From contig NZ_CP023667.1 of assembly GCF_002443155.1 (NCBI RefSeq), forward strand, positions 3,410,001 to 3,474,000: 64,000 bases of DNA. The letters run 5' to 3'. The position numbers and the translations under genes were made by a program. A model generated the notes under the pieces. That model made no database searches and was not told the origin of the DNA. It saw only the letters and a list, made by a program, of their open reading frames with translations. Of the stretch, positions 46,070-54,825 are shown piece by piece (positions within the stretch are counted from its first letter, which is position 1; each line of letters begins with the position of its first letter). The stretch is from Alcaligenes faecalis. GTDB taxonomy: Bacteria; Pseudomonadota; Gammaproteobacteria; Burkholderiales; Burkholderiaceae_B.

Positions 46070-48421
46070 TTAAAAAAAGATGTGCAAGCCGGACTTGGCC
46101 AAACGCAGCGCCGAACTGCCGACGCGCACTGCCTGCTTGCCCAGGTACACCGCACTGGTCTTGATGGCGGCGTAGGCTTTCTCGTCCTTGAAGGCCGAGT
46201 GGTCCATCTTCATGACGGCAGCCTGAAAATTGACCAGATAGCCCTGTGCCCGGATACCCCAGGCATCCAGAGAGGAAATCGTGCCGTTCAGGCGAAAGCC
46301 CGTCACCTTCTCGGTATGCGGGATCCACCACTTTTCAATACCCGTGACATTCACCTTCCAACTGGGCGTGGTGATATTCACGCCTGTTGAGGCGGTGATG
46401 TCCACGGGCCCGGAAATGCTTTTGGTCAGATTGCCGGTCAGGGTGTCGGTGACATTGCCGGTAGTGGTCAGATCCACATCACCCGTAACGGTTTCTTTGA
46501 CATCCCCGGTCACGGTGTAGTCCACCGCGCCAGTAATCGTGCGGGCGTAGTCACCGGTTTGGGTGGAGTCGCGGGTGCCGGTAATTAAATCCGTGACCTC
46601 GCCGGTGACGGTATGGGTGACATCACCCGTGATGGTTCGGGTCAGATCGCCCGTCAGCGTATCGGTGACATTGCCCGTCACGGTGCGCGTCACATCGCCG
46701 GTGTGGGTTCGGGTCTGCTCACCTTCTATGGTTTCAACCAGGTCCCCGATGACTGTTCGTACGACCCCGCTATTGAAGGTCTCGGTTTCCAGATCCTGCA
46801 CCGTTGTCGTGCGGGTTGCCATGACGCTCAAGGTATCGTGGCCTGTGACCACAGTAGTCCGGTTACCGTCGACGGTATGGGTTTCGTCACCCTCGACTTC
46901 CGTATCCAGATTGCGCTCAGCATGCAGCCAGATACGCTCCTGCCCGGCTCTGTCCTCGAACATGAAGGCGTTGGCATTGCTCGGATCGCCGTCCTTGGAG
47001 CGGCTTAAAAAACCGCTTTGTGTGGCATTGTCCGGCAAGTTCCAGGGCGGCATATTACTGGCGTTATACACGCGGCCAACGGCAATGGGCCGGTCCGGGT
47101 CGCCCCCCAGAAAGTCCACAATCACTTCGTCGCCCACTCGGGGCAGCTGAATGCCACCAAAGCCGCCACCTGCCCACGGGCTGGAAACGCGCAGCCAGCA
47201 GGAGCTGTTTTCATTAGCCTGCCCGTAACGATCCCACAGGAACTGAACCTTGATACGGCCATATTGATCGGTCCACAGCTGCTCGCCGCTCTTGCCCACC
47301 ACCTTGGCGGTTTGCGGGCCGTAGGTACGCGGAATAGGTGTGCGTCGCAAAGGGCGATAGGGCTGGCTGGACGGGATCACCAGAAAATCAATGAAGTAAT
47401 GGCTGGCCATGCCGCTCTCGCCGGTATGGCCTACATCCAGAAAGTCGTAATCGACCTGGGTCACCAGATAGTCTCGGTTGTCCTCGGGACGTGGATGATT
47501 GCGCACGGACAGCAAATAGCCCGGCGCGACACCGCGTGCATTGGTCTGGGCCTGTGCCTGACTGCGTACCGCCTGCAAGGCTTCCAGCCGCAAGCGGGAG
47601 TAATGCTCGCCGTGTTGAGGCTCGGTATAACCACCGGCCCATTCGTAGACTTCCAGATCACCCAAGGCGTGTTCAGCCGGGTTGCTGCGTGTAGCGTCCA
47701 GGCTGGCTCCCGGCTTGCAATAGTCGTAGTCAGCTGTCGCATAGCGACCCGGAGTGACTTGCTCATACGGGTGCCAGGCGTGAATGTGCTCGACATCAGG
47801 ATGCGCCACCCGGTCGGGGGAAACAAAGGGCAGCTCAGACAACCAGGGTGCAGCCGCGTGTTGACCGGCATCGTCAGCCATCACCAGGGTATGGGCACCA
47901 TTGCGATGCTCGAACCAGTAGTAAATCCCCTCGCGCTCCATCAAGCGGCTAACGAACTGAAAATCGCTTTCCTGATACTGGACGCAATAGGTTTGGCGCG
48001 GGTAGTCCTGCGTCAGGCGCGACTCCCAGGCAAAGGGGTAGCGGCCCAGCACATCCTGCAAGACCTCGGGCACGGTCTTTTCCTGAAAGATCCGGCTGTC
48101 CATGTTCTGGCTCAAGAACCAGAGCCAGGGGCGCAAGGTGGCCCTGTAGGTGTAGAAGCGGTCGCTGCGGCCAGTTTTACCCATCAAGCGAAACGCACTG
48201 ATGCGGCCATCCAGAAAACGTGGCACCGCAAAAGGTGTTTTGATTTCCAGGCTCAGGGACTCGCCCAGCAAGCTGCGCAAATCCAGCAAGGGAGTATTGC
48301 AGACCACGTCCACTTGCAATTCAAAGGGCTGTGACAAGGCTTCTCGACCCTGCAGAGCCTGGAACAGCAAGACTTCCGGCCCCAACGGGCTATGCACTTG
48401 TACAAGACGTTCTGTCAGCAT
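46070..48421 (-). CDS. vgrG: T6SS spike protein VgrG (TssI) with long repeat-rich C-terminal needle
   Basis: A 783-residue protein. N-terminal gp27-like part (LVQVHSPLGPEVLLFQALQG, FQFVSRLMEREGIYYWFEH), gp5 OB-fold (GRIKVQFLWDRYGQANENSSCWLRVSSPWAGGGFGG in blocks, then LPRVGDEVIVDFLGGDPDRP), and a repeat needle from about residue 560 to 665 made of eight-residue units of the type xTxTGDVT. A C-terminal tail of about 110 residues (ending KSGLHIFF) follows the repeats and has no recognised toxin motif. Stop 2 bp before the DUF3540 gene end is upstream neighbour; the two-TM gene follows by 14 bp. Confidence 0.96.
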   Translation of the reverse strand: MLTERLVQVHSPLGPEVLLFQALQGREALSQPFELQVDVVCNTPLLDLRSLLGESLSLEIKTPFAVPRFLDGRISAFRLMGKTGRSDRFYTYRATLRPWLWFLSQNMDSRIFQEKTVPEVLQDVLGRYPFAWESRLTQDYPRQTYCVQYQESDFQFVSRLMEREGIYYWFEHRNGAHTLVMADDAGQHAAAPWLSELPFVSPDRVAHPDVEHIHAWHPYEQVTPGRYATADYDYCKPGASLDATRSNPAEHALGDLEVYEWAGGYTEPQHGEHYSRLRLEALQAVRSQAQAQTNARGVAPGYLLSVRNHPRPEDNRDYLVTQVDYDFLDVGHTGESGMASHYFIDFLVIPSSQPYRPLRRTPIPRTYGPQTAKVVGKSGEQLWTDQYGRIKVQFLWDRYGQANENSSCWLRVSSPWAGGGFGGIQLPRVGDEVIVDFLGGDPDRPIAVGRVYNASNMPPWNLPDNATQSGFLSRSKDGDPSNANAFMFEDRAGQERIWLHAERNLDTEVEGDETHTVDGNRTTVVTGHDTLSVMATRTTTVQDLETETFNSGVVRTVIGDLVETIEGEQTRTHTGDVTRTVTGNVTDTLTGDLTRTITGDVTHTVTGEVTDLITGTRDSTQTGDYARTITGAVDYTVTGDVKETVTGDVDLTTTGNVTDTLTGNLTKSISGPVDITASTGVNITTPSWKVNVTGIEKWWIPHTEKVTGFRLNGTISSLDAWGIRAQGYLVNFQAAVMKMDHSAFKDEKAYAAIKTSAVYLGKQAVRVGSSALRLAKSGLHIFF
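46430..46710. repeat. Degenerate 24-bp-type repeats coding for the VgrG needle
   Basis: About eleven imperfect repeat units, each near 24 bp with a shared core such as GTGACATTGCC or GTGACATCACC, encode TGDVT-like octapeptides. Units differ by scattered substitutions, so this is an old protein-level repeat rather than a recent DNA expansion. Confidence 0.7.
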
Positions 48422-48423
48422 GC

Positions 48424-49020
48424 TTACCCCATATGGATTTGGTCAGCGTCGACTTTGACCAGCTCGCGAGCGGTCATCAAGGTATGGCGGGCATGCAAAC
48501 GCATTTGATGCTGGGCCTGCACATCCATGCGGCCCCCACGCCAACGCTCCTCTTTTTCAGTCAGACGAAATACGTGATTGCACACTTGGGACAAGCGATC
48601 CGCCACGGTTTCCTGAACCCGCGACAAGATCCGCAATGTGCCCGCCGTCAGGCTCATTTCCCGGCCGGATTGGCGCAAATGGCCGCCTGCCTGCAAAGTC
48701 AGGTCTGCCTCGGACTGAATATGCACGCCACCCTGTGCAGCCTGCACATGCAAGCCTTGCTCAGCAATCAGATGCAAAGCCCCGCCCTGGGGCCGCTCCA
48801 GCACGGCGAACACATAGGCCTGCTCGCCATCGGCACCGCCTACCCAGACCTTGTCGCCCACTTGCGGCTGCACCAGGCAACTGACGGCCTGCGGCACAAT
48901 CCAGCAGCGCTCGCCGCAGTCGACCTCAAGCTGTCCCGACTCCAGACGGGCCTTGACCTGTCCTTGCCAGAACAAGGGGGGAACGTGCAGGCTGGACACC
49001 ATGCGCGAGGGCAATCCCAT
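48424..49020 (-). CDS. DUF3540 domain T6SS-associated protein
   Basis: About 198 residues from ATG 49020, which has GGAGG 4 bases upstream; the open frame extends 9 codons further but without support. The sequence runs through short beta strands (CLVQPQVGDKVWVGGADGEQAYVFAVLE, given in blocks), then a repetitive beta-helix-like part (LHVQAAQGGVHIQSEADLTLQAGGHLRQS), ending in helices. This layout matches DUF3540 proteins found with DUF2169, pentapeptide and DUF4150 genes in T6SS effector loci. Biochemical role is not established. It is the first gene of the effector module; vgrG follows with 2 bp between. Confidence 0.82.
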   Translation of the reverse strand: MGLPSRMVSSLHVPPLFWQGQVKARLESGQLEVDCGERCWIVPQAVSCLVQPQVGDKVWVGGADGEQAYVFAVLERPQGGALHLIAEQGLHVQAAQGGVHIQSEADLTLQAGGHLRQSGREMSLTAGTLRILSRVQETVADRLSQVCNHVFRLTEKEERWRGGRMDVQAQHQMRLHARHTLMTARELVKVDADQIHMG

Positions 49021-49182
49021 ACATCCTCCGTGTGAGCTGTTCAACACAATGAAAAGGACTATGGCGCGAGCCCATGTCTACTCTATGACAACAACAAAAC
49101 TTTACTTTTTTGACATTTAGCGGGTTTTAACCAAATTTGCTTACACGTATTGCGCTATTACCCACCGATACAAGGGAGAGCC

Positions 49183-49210
49183 AATAAAAAAGCCGCCCGA
49201 AGGCGGCTTT
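49183..49210 (-). terminator. Rho-independent terminator of the thiolase gene
   Basis: On the minus strand AAAGCCGCC, loop TTCG, GGCGGCTTT form a perfect 9 bp stem followed by a U run (TTTTTATT). It lies 36 bp after the thiolase stop codon and ends the beta-oxidation operon. Confidence 0.92.
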
Positions 49211-49245
49211 GTCCAGCAACGATAGAAACAGCAGCAGATCGGAAA

Positions 49246-50439
49246 TTATGTGCGCTCGAAAATCCCGGCAGCGCCCATGCCTGTACCGATACACATGGTC
49301 AGCATGCCGTATTTCAGCTGACGACGCTGCAAGGCATGAACCACAGTGGCGGCACGCATGGCACCGGTTGCACCCAACGGGTGACCCATGGCAATAGCGC
49401 CACCCAGCGGGTTGACGCGCTCGGGGTCCAGGCCCAGATCACGGATCACCGCCAGAGATTGAGCAGCAAAGGCTTCGTTCAGCTCGATCCAGTCCATCTG
49501 ATCTTGCTTCAGACCGGCCAAGGCCAGCGCATGAGGCACGGCTTCTTTAGGACCGATACCCATGATCTGCGGAGGCACGCCACGAACCGAGAAGGTCACA
49601 AAACGGGCCAGCGGCGTCAGATTGTGCTCGCGCAAGGCACGCTCGGAAACAACCAGCAAGGCACCTGCCCCGTCCGACGTCTGCGAGCTGTTGCCGGCCG
49701 TGACCGAGCCACGCGCAGCAAACACAGGACGCAGCTTGCCCAGCACTTCCAGGCTGGTATCAGGACGTGGACCTTCGTCACGATCAACCACTTGGGTTTT
49801 GACGGAGATTTCCTGAGTGCTCAGGTTCGGTTGACGACGTGTCACCGTCACAGGCAGAACTTCGCCCGTGAACTCGCCCGATTCCCAGGCCTTGACGGCT
49901 TTCTGGTGCGAAGCCAGGGCAAACGCATCCTGATCTTCACGGGACACTTTCCACTGACGCGCCACTTCTTCAGCGGTCAGCCCCATGCCATAGGCAATAC
50001 CGTAGTTCTCGTCCGAGGCGAAAATCTCGGGGCTGAACGTGGTGTTCACGCCCATTACCGGCACCTGGCTCATGGACTCCACGCCCGACGCCACGATGAT
50101 GTCTGCCTGGCCCGTACGGATACGGTCGGCAGCAATCGCAATGGCGCTCAAACCCGAGGCGCAGAAACGGTTGACGGTCATCCCGGCCACGGTGTGCGGC
50201 AGGCCTGCCAGCAAGGCAGAAATACGCGCAACGTTAAAACCTTGCGGGCCTTCAGGAAGGGCGCAACCGGCTACCACTTCTTCAATGGCGGCAGGGTCCA
50301 GTTTCGGTACATCGGCCAGCATGCCGCGAATGGCTTCCGCCAAGAGCTCGTCAGGGCGGTAGGACGAAAACACACCGCGAGGCGCTTTTCCGATGGGCGT
50401 ACGCTTGGCAGCGACGATATAAGCTTGTTGTACAGTCAT
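49246..50439 (-). CDS. fadA: Acetyl-CoA C-acyltransferase (3-ketoacyl-CoA thiolase)
   Basis: A 397-residue thiolase of normal length. The acylated cysteine is Cys93 in VNRFCASGLSA, the catalytic histidine is in GHPLGATGAM, and the second active cysteine is in CIGTGMGAAG. GVESMSQVPVMG is the CoA-binding region. It cleaves 3-ketoacyl-CoA in fatty-acid beta-oxidation in the cytoplasm. It lies 19 bp after the hydroxyacyl-CoA dehydrogenase/hydratase gene and is followed by a strong terminator, so the two form an operon. The Ile/Leu-rich start TVQQAYIVAAKRTPIG is typical. Confidence 0.94.
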   Translation of the reverse strand: MTVQQAYIVAAKRTPIGKAPRGVFSSYRPDELLAEAIRGMLADVPKLDPAAIEEVVAGCALPEGPQGFNVARISALLAGLPHTVAGMTVNRFCASGLSAIAIAADRIRTGQADIIVASGVESMSQVPVMGVNTTFSPEIFASDENYGIAYGMGLTAEEVARQWKVSREDQDAFALASHQKAVKAWESGEFTGEVLPVTVTRRQPNLSTQEISVKTQVVDRDEGPRPDTSLEVLGKLRPVFAARGSVTAGNSSQTSDGAGALLVVSERALREHNLTPLARFVTFSVRGVPPQIMGIGPKEAVPHALALAGLKQDQMDWIELNEAFAAQSLAVIRDLGLDPERVNPLGGAIAMGHPLGATGAMRAATVVHALQRRQLKYGMLTMCIGTGMGAAGIFERT

Positions 50440-50458
50440 GTCTACTCCTTGATCCGCT

Positions 50459-52891
50459 CTAGTTACGCACTGGCTTGCCAGTGGTCAACATCCCAGTAAT
50501 ACGTTCCTGGGTCTTGGGGGAATTGAGCAGCTCCAGGAAAGCCTGCCGCTCTTGCGCCATCATCCATGCTTCATCCACCAGCGAGCCTGGATCCACATCG
50601 CCCCCGCAGATCACGGTTACGACCTTCTCGGCAATATGGAAGTCATATTCCGAGATGAAACCACCTTCTTTCATGTTCACCAGTTGCGCTTTCAGCGTGG
50701 CGATGCCATCGCGGCCGGCAACCGGGAAGCGACGTGGCAATGGAGCACGCCAACCGGCGCTGGCCAGAGCCTGTGCCTGACGAACGGCCACGTAAACCAG
50801 TTCCTGACGGTTCATGACGATGGTGTCGGACTCTTTCAGGAAGCCAAGCTGACGGGCATCCAGAGCGGAGCGCGACACCTGAGCACTGGCGATCGCCAGT
50901 GCAAAGCGCTTCAGGTAAGCCAGCAGCGGGGCATCAGGTGCACCCATGGCTTGCAGTTCAGCCGAGCGACGAGCCGAGTAAGCCAGACCACCTGCGCCTG
51001 GAACCAGACCCACACCCACTTCAACCAGACCAATGTAGGACTCGAAGTGAGCAACGCGGTGCGCGCAATGCACAGCCAGTTCGCAACCGCCACCCAAAGC
51101 CAGACCGGCAACCGCAGCCACTACAGGCACCTGGGCGTAACGGATACGCAGAACCATGTCCTGCATGGCGCGCTCTACAGGCTCAACGCCGGCCACGCCT
51201 TCTTTCTCGAACACGGGCAAAATGGCTTTCAGGTCAGCGCCTGCGGAGAATGGATCACCATCCTGAGCCACCACCAGAGCCTGGTACGAGGCTTCGGCCA
51301 GTTCAATTGCCTTGAACATGCCATTGACCACACCGGGACTCAGCGTGTGCATCTTGGTCTTGAAAGACACGATCAGCACATCTTGTGGGTGCGGTGCGGG
51401 CAGCGTCCAGCAGCGTACCGATTCATCCTCGAAAACCGTAGTGGTTTCCAGAGAATCAACCTCGCCCACCAGCAACGGCGTGCCAATGTGACGCAGGTAA
51501 ACGGGCAGATCGCTACGGCCTTCAAAGCGGCTTTGCGACGGATTCCAGGAACCGGCAGCGGTATGTACGCCTTGCGCTTCCCACACAGGACCACGAGTCG
51601 CCCAGTCTGGCAGCGGCTGGCTGCTTAATGTCTTGCCGTCTTGAATATCCTGGTTGATCCACTCGGCCACCTGACGCCATCCGGCAGCCTGCCAGATCTC
51701 GAACGGGCCTTGCTTGTGACCAAAACCCCATTTCAAGGCCAGGTCCAGCTGACGGGCGTTGTCGGCAATGTCTTGCAGATGAATGGCGCTGTAGTGGAAG
51801 GTGTCGCGCAGCACCGCCCACACGAATTGAGCCTGAGGCTTGTCGGACTCACGCAGCTGGCGCAGGCGCTCAGCCGGGTCACGTACGGCCAAAATGGCGG
51901 CGACATCGGGATCGATTTTCTGGTCAGCGGCCACGTAATCGCGCTGCTGAGCGTCAAAACGCTGGATTTCACGGCCCTTCTTGCGGAAGAAACCGGCGCC
52001 GGTCTTCTGACCCAAAGCGCCTGCATCAATCAGGCCCTGCACTTCTGGGGGCAGGCCAAAGTGTGCTTTGAAGCTGTCATCGGGCAGTTGATCCTGCATG
52101 GTGCGGATCACGTGTGCCAACGTGTCCAGACCAACCACGTCAGCAGTACGGTAAGTACCCGATTTGGCGCGCCCCAGACGAGTGCCCGTCAATTCATCAA
52201 CCTGCTCGTAAGTCAGGGAGAAACGGCGAGCCTGCTCAAACACGGACAGAATGCCAAAAACACCGATGCGGTTACCGATGAAATTGGGGGTATCTTTGGC
52301 ACGAACCACGCCTTTGCCCAGCTGCGATACCAGGAAAGTTTCCAGAACATCCAGCAGCTCGGGCTGGGTGTACTTCGTGGGGATCAGCTCCACCAGGCTC
52401 ATGTAGCGTGGTGGGTTGAAAAAGTGCACGCCGCAAAAACGTGGGCGCAGCGCTTCAGGCAAAACGTCTGCCAGGGAAGTGATGGACAGGCCAGACGTGT
52501 TGCTGGCGATGATGGCGTTCGGGTTCAGTGCTGGCCCGATCTTGCGGTACAGGTCCTGTTTCCAGTCCAGACGCTCGGCAATGGCTTCGATCACCAGATC
52601 GCAATCGGCCAGACGGTCCAGATTGTCGTCGTAGTTGGCGGGCTCGATCAGGTCTGCCAGGTCTGGCGTACCCAAGGGAGCAGGATTCATTTTGCGCAGA
52701 TTGGCAATGGCACGGATAGCGATGCCATTTTTTGGCCCCTCGCGGGCGGGCAGATCAAACAGAACTACTGGTATGCCTGCGTTCACGCAATGGGCGGCAA
52801 TTTGCGCGCCCATGACGCCGGCGCCGCACACGGCGACCCGACGCAAGGTACGGGCACTGCCCGTCACTGCACTGGCTGAACTAGATGTCAT
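50459..52891 (-). CDS. 3-hydroxyacyl-CoA dehydrogenase / enoyl-CoA hydratase fusion (FadN-type order)
   Basis: About 810 residues from ATG 52891, preceded by GGAGA at 7 bases; an upstream in-frame start at 52963 has none. The NAD-binding HADH domain comes first (VAVCGAGVMGAQIAAHC, FFNPPRYMSLVELIP, TPNFIGNRIGVFG), then a second HADH C-domain, and the enoyl-CoA hydratase/isomerase domain is C-terminal (DPFSAGADLKAILP, AGLALGGGCELAVHC). This order is opposite to FadB (hydratase first) and is that of FadN. It performs hydration and oxidation in beta-oxidation; FadA follows downstream in the operon. Confidence 0.92.
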   Translation of the reverse strand: MTSSSASAVTGSARTLRRVAVCGAGVMGAQIAAHCVNAGIPVVLFDLPAREGPKNGIAIRAIANLRKMNPAPLGTPDLADLIEPANYDDNLDRLADCDLVIEAIAERLDWKQDLYRKIGPALNPNAIIASNTSGLSITSLADVLPEALRPRFCGVHFFNPPRYMSLVELIPTKYTQPELLDVLETFLVSQLGKGVVRAKDTPNFIGNRIGVFGILSVFEQARRFSLTYEQVDELTGTRLGRAKSGTYRTADVVGLDTLAHVIRTMQDQLPDDSFKAHFGLPPEVQGLIDAGALGQKTGAGFFRKKGREIQRFDAQQRDYVAADQKIDPDVAAILAVRDPAERLRQLRESDKPQAQFVWAVLRDTFHYSAIHLQDIADNARQLDLALKWGFGHKQGPFEIWQAAGWRQVAEWINQDIQDGKTLSSQPLPDWATRGPVWEAQGVHTAAGSWNPSQSRFEGRSDLPVYLRHIGTPLLVGEVDSLETTTVFEDESVRCWTLPAPHPQDVLIVSFKTKMHTLSPGVVNGMFKAIELAEASYQALVVAQDGDPFSAGADLKAILPVFEKEGVAGVEPVERAMQDMVLRIRYAQVPVVAAVAGLALGGGCELAVHCAHRVAHFESYIGLVEVGVGLVPGAGGLAYSARRSAELQAMGAPDAPLLAYLKRFALAIASAQVSRSALDARQLGFLKESDTIVMNRQELVYVAVRQAQALASAGWRAPLPRRFPVAGRDGIATLKAQLVNMKEGGFISEYDFHIAEKVVTVICGGDVDPGSLVDEAWMMAQERQAFLELLNSPKTQERITGMLTTGKPVRN

Positions 52892-53535
52892 AGGTTTGTC
52901 TCCAGGAAACTGAAACCCCACGCAGCATAAGGTCCCAAACGGACGCTCTACGATGCGAGGCAATCGAATAATCGTACACGCACAACCGGTTTTAAGACCA
53001 TAAAGTCTTTTTTATTTTCAATCAAAGATGGGCATAGATCAAATCCATCTTCATGAAACTGTCCATGTTTGGATCCGGATCGGCCTGTTCAGCCGCTCCA
53101 ACAAGCAATCATAAATTCAAACGATCGTTTCAATCTCTTTTATTTCAACAGATTGAACCCATAAAAAGCTCATTACACCCTTCATTAGCAGCCGAAAGCA
53201 CCCGCCCCCTAAAGCGGGCATCACACATGGTTTCAAGTTATTTTTTTTATTCTTTTCTTATTTATTTCAATTCATTTTTTATTTAATTTTTGCGCTCACT
53301 TTAATTAATTTTTATCTTTAAATATTTCAAACAAATAAGCAGCGCTTGGGGATAGAAAAAAATTTGAGCAACCCCTGCCCGACGGCCGTTTTCTTGCCGA
53401 TAAAGGCCCCCCGCAGCTCCAGCAAGAAGAATCAGCCCCCTACCCGAGCGCACAAGAGGGCAAAAACGGCTTAATTTGTATGCCAGAATGTTCAAACTTC
53501 CACTTTTGACGAGCCCTATCCGCCTTCATTGCTCT
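52892..53535. promoter_or_regulatory. Gene-free region between beta-oxidation operon and chromate transporter
   Basis: About 640 bp with no convincing gene. It holds the promoter of the leftward fad operon with a PsrA-like palindrome at 53118-53131, and a strongly AT-rich block at about 53220-53340 with runs of T that may carry the promoter of the rightward chromate genes or a leftward terminator. Short open frames here have no ribosome binding site or protein character. Confidence 0.5.
53118..53131. promoter_or_regulatory. PsrA/TetR-type operator candidate upstream of the fad operon
   Basis: CAAAC-GATC-GTTTC, inside a longer imperfect palindrome. It matches the published Pseudomonas PsrA consensus (G/C)AAAC(N2-4)GTTT(G/C), a TetR-family repressor of beta-oxidation genes that is relieved by fatty acids. 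A TATGAT hexamer on the minus strand (53108-53113) would be the -10 next to it, although the -35 spacing (TTGAAA, 14 bp) is short. No regulator gene is in the window. Confidence 0.5.
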
Positions 53536-54111
53536 ATGACCCGGTCTCAAGAAGCTGCCCCTTTATCCCTGAGCGCTCTATTTCTGATCTTTGCCCGCAT
53601 TGGCCTGACCAGCTTTGGCGGGGGCTTGAGTGGCTGGTTAATGCGTGAGTTTGTCGTCCAGCGACGCCTGATGAGTCAGGCAGACTTTCTTAGCGGCCTG
53701 GCTCTGTCCCAGGCACTGCCCGGCATCAATGTGGTGAATCTCTCTATCTGGATTGGTTACCGACTGCTGGCCGGACCGGGGGCTTTGGTTGCCACACTGG
53801 GCATGGTGCTCCCCCCGCTGCTCCTGGCCATTTTCATGCTGATTGGTCTGGAACAACTGACGGGCTCTACCCTGGTGCCTCAGGTCATGGCCGGGATTGC
53901 CGCCGCAGCCATCGGCCTGTCGCTTGAAATGGGCGTACGCTCGGCACGCAGCGCAGCCACCGGAATCGTGCCAATTGCGATCATGTTGGCGGTTTTTGTT
54001 GGCATTTTCGTCATGGAATGGAGCCTGATCCCCGTTATTCTGATCTGTGCGCCACTGTCCGTCTGGTACGCCTGGCTGCAGCTTGGGGATAAAGCGGTGG
54101 AGCAATCATGA
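53536..54111 (+). CDS. Chromate transporter, N-terminal half subunit (short-chain CHR)
   Basis: About 191 residues from ATG 53536, the Met of MTRSQEAA. It carries the CHR domain motif FARIGLTSFGGGLSGWLM followed by LSGLALSQALPGINVVN (the PG motif of CHR proteins) and about five hydrophobic helices. Short-chain CHR proteins work as pairs of two homologous half-size subunits, here with the next gene (ATGA overlap). They export chromate or related anions from the cytoplasm in a sulfate-like antiport; substrate not proven for this pair. Confidence 0.88.
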   Translation: MTRSQEAAPLSLSALFLIFARIGLTSFGGGLSGWLMREFVVQRRLMSQADFLSGLALSQALPGINVVNLSIWIGYRLLAGPGALVATLGMVLPPLLLAIFMLIGLEQLTGSTLVPQVMAGIAAAAIGLSLEMGVRSARSAATGIVPIAIMLAVFVGIFVMEWSLIPVILICAPLSVWYAWLQLGDKAVEQS

Positions 54112-54638
54112 TCACGGTGCTGCTCCAGCTCATGCGCGTGTTCGCGCCCCTGTCCTTTCTGACCATTGGTGGCGGGCAAAGCATCATTCCGGAAATTCAC
54201 CGGCAGTCGGTGGAAATCCATGGCTGGCTCAGCAATCAGGAGTTTCTGGATCTGTTCGCCCTGTCACGCCTGACACCTGGCCCGAAGTCCCTGCTGGTCA
54301 CCCTGGTCGGCTGGAAAGCCGCAGGCTGGGCCGGGGCCCTGGCCGCATCCATCGCCATTTTTCTGCCCTCCGCACTATTGATCTATTACCTGGCGACGAT
54401 CTGGAAACGCTATGAAGGCACACGCCTCATCCGCGCCATCGAAATCGGGCTGCTGCCCATAGCCGCCGGGATGATTCTGGCGGCCAGCGGCACAATTCTG
54501 AAGGCAGCTCAAGGTGGACTGTGGGCCTGGGGGACGGCATTGGCCTGTACGGCCATTTTGCTGCTTAGCCGCATCAACCCCCTATGGCTGCTGGCAGGAG
54601 GCGGATTGCTGTTCGCCTTGATACAACCTGTTATCTAA
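54108..54638 (+). CDS. Chromate transporter, C-terminal half subunit (short-chain CHR)
   Basis: A 176-residue membrane protein with a second CHR domain: APLSFLTIGGGQSIIPEIHRQ and FLDLFALSRLTPGPKSLLV (the PGP motif). Its ATG overlaps the stop of the first subunit by 4 bp, and together they correspond to one long-chain ChrA. This is the expected partner arrangement in short-chain CHR operons, so the split is not a mutation. Confidence 0.88.
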   Translation: MITVLLQLMRVFAPLSFLTIGGGQSIIPEIHRQSVEIHGWLSNQEFLDLFALSRLTPGPKSLLVTLVGWKAAGWAGALAASIAIFLPSALLIYYLATIWKRYEGTRLIRAIEIGLLPIAAGMILAASGTILKAAQGGLWAWGTALACTAILLLSRINPLWLLAGGGLLFALIQPVI

Positions 54639-54763
54639 AACAAATTTGACACATAAAAAGGCCCACCTGACGCTTGAACTCGACCGGAAGTAAGGGGCTG
54701 TATCAAGAGTCACAAAAAAGACCATGAAAACGTCAGGATCCCGCCTCCAGAAAGCGCAAGACA

Positions 54764-54793
54764 TTGAGCCGCCAGAGCTGCAAGCGGTACAAT
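54764..54793 (+). promoter_or_regulatory. Candidate sigma-70 promoter of the mla operon
   Basis: TTGAGC (54764-54769) and TACAAT (54788-54793) with an 18 bp spacer, 32 bp before the mlaF start codon. The position between the chromate genes and mlaF fits the start of the mla operon transcript. Confidence 0.45.
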
Positions 54794-54825
54794 AGCAGGT
54801 CCTTTTACCCCCTTTTGCCCGCGAC

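Noticed and set aside
53053..53286. Small 77-codon open frame in the fad-chr gap
   Set aside because: No ribosome binding site, biased composition, and it crosses the operator-like palindrome.
53536..54638. Frameshifted chrA gene
   Set aside because: Each half has its own CHR motif and the genes overlap by ATGA, the known short-chain CHR pair arrangement.
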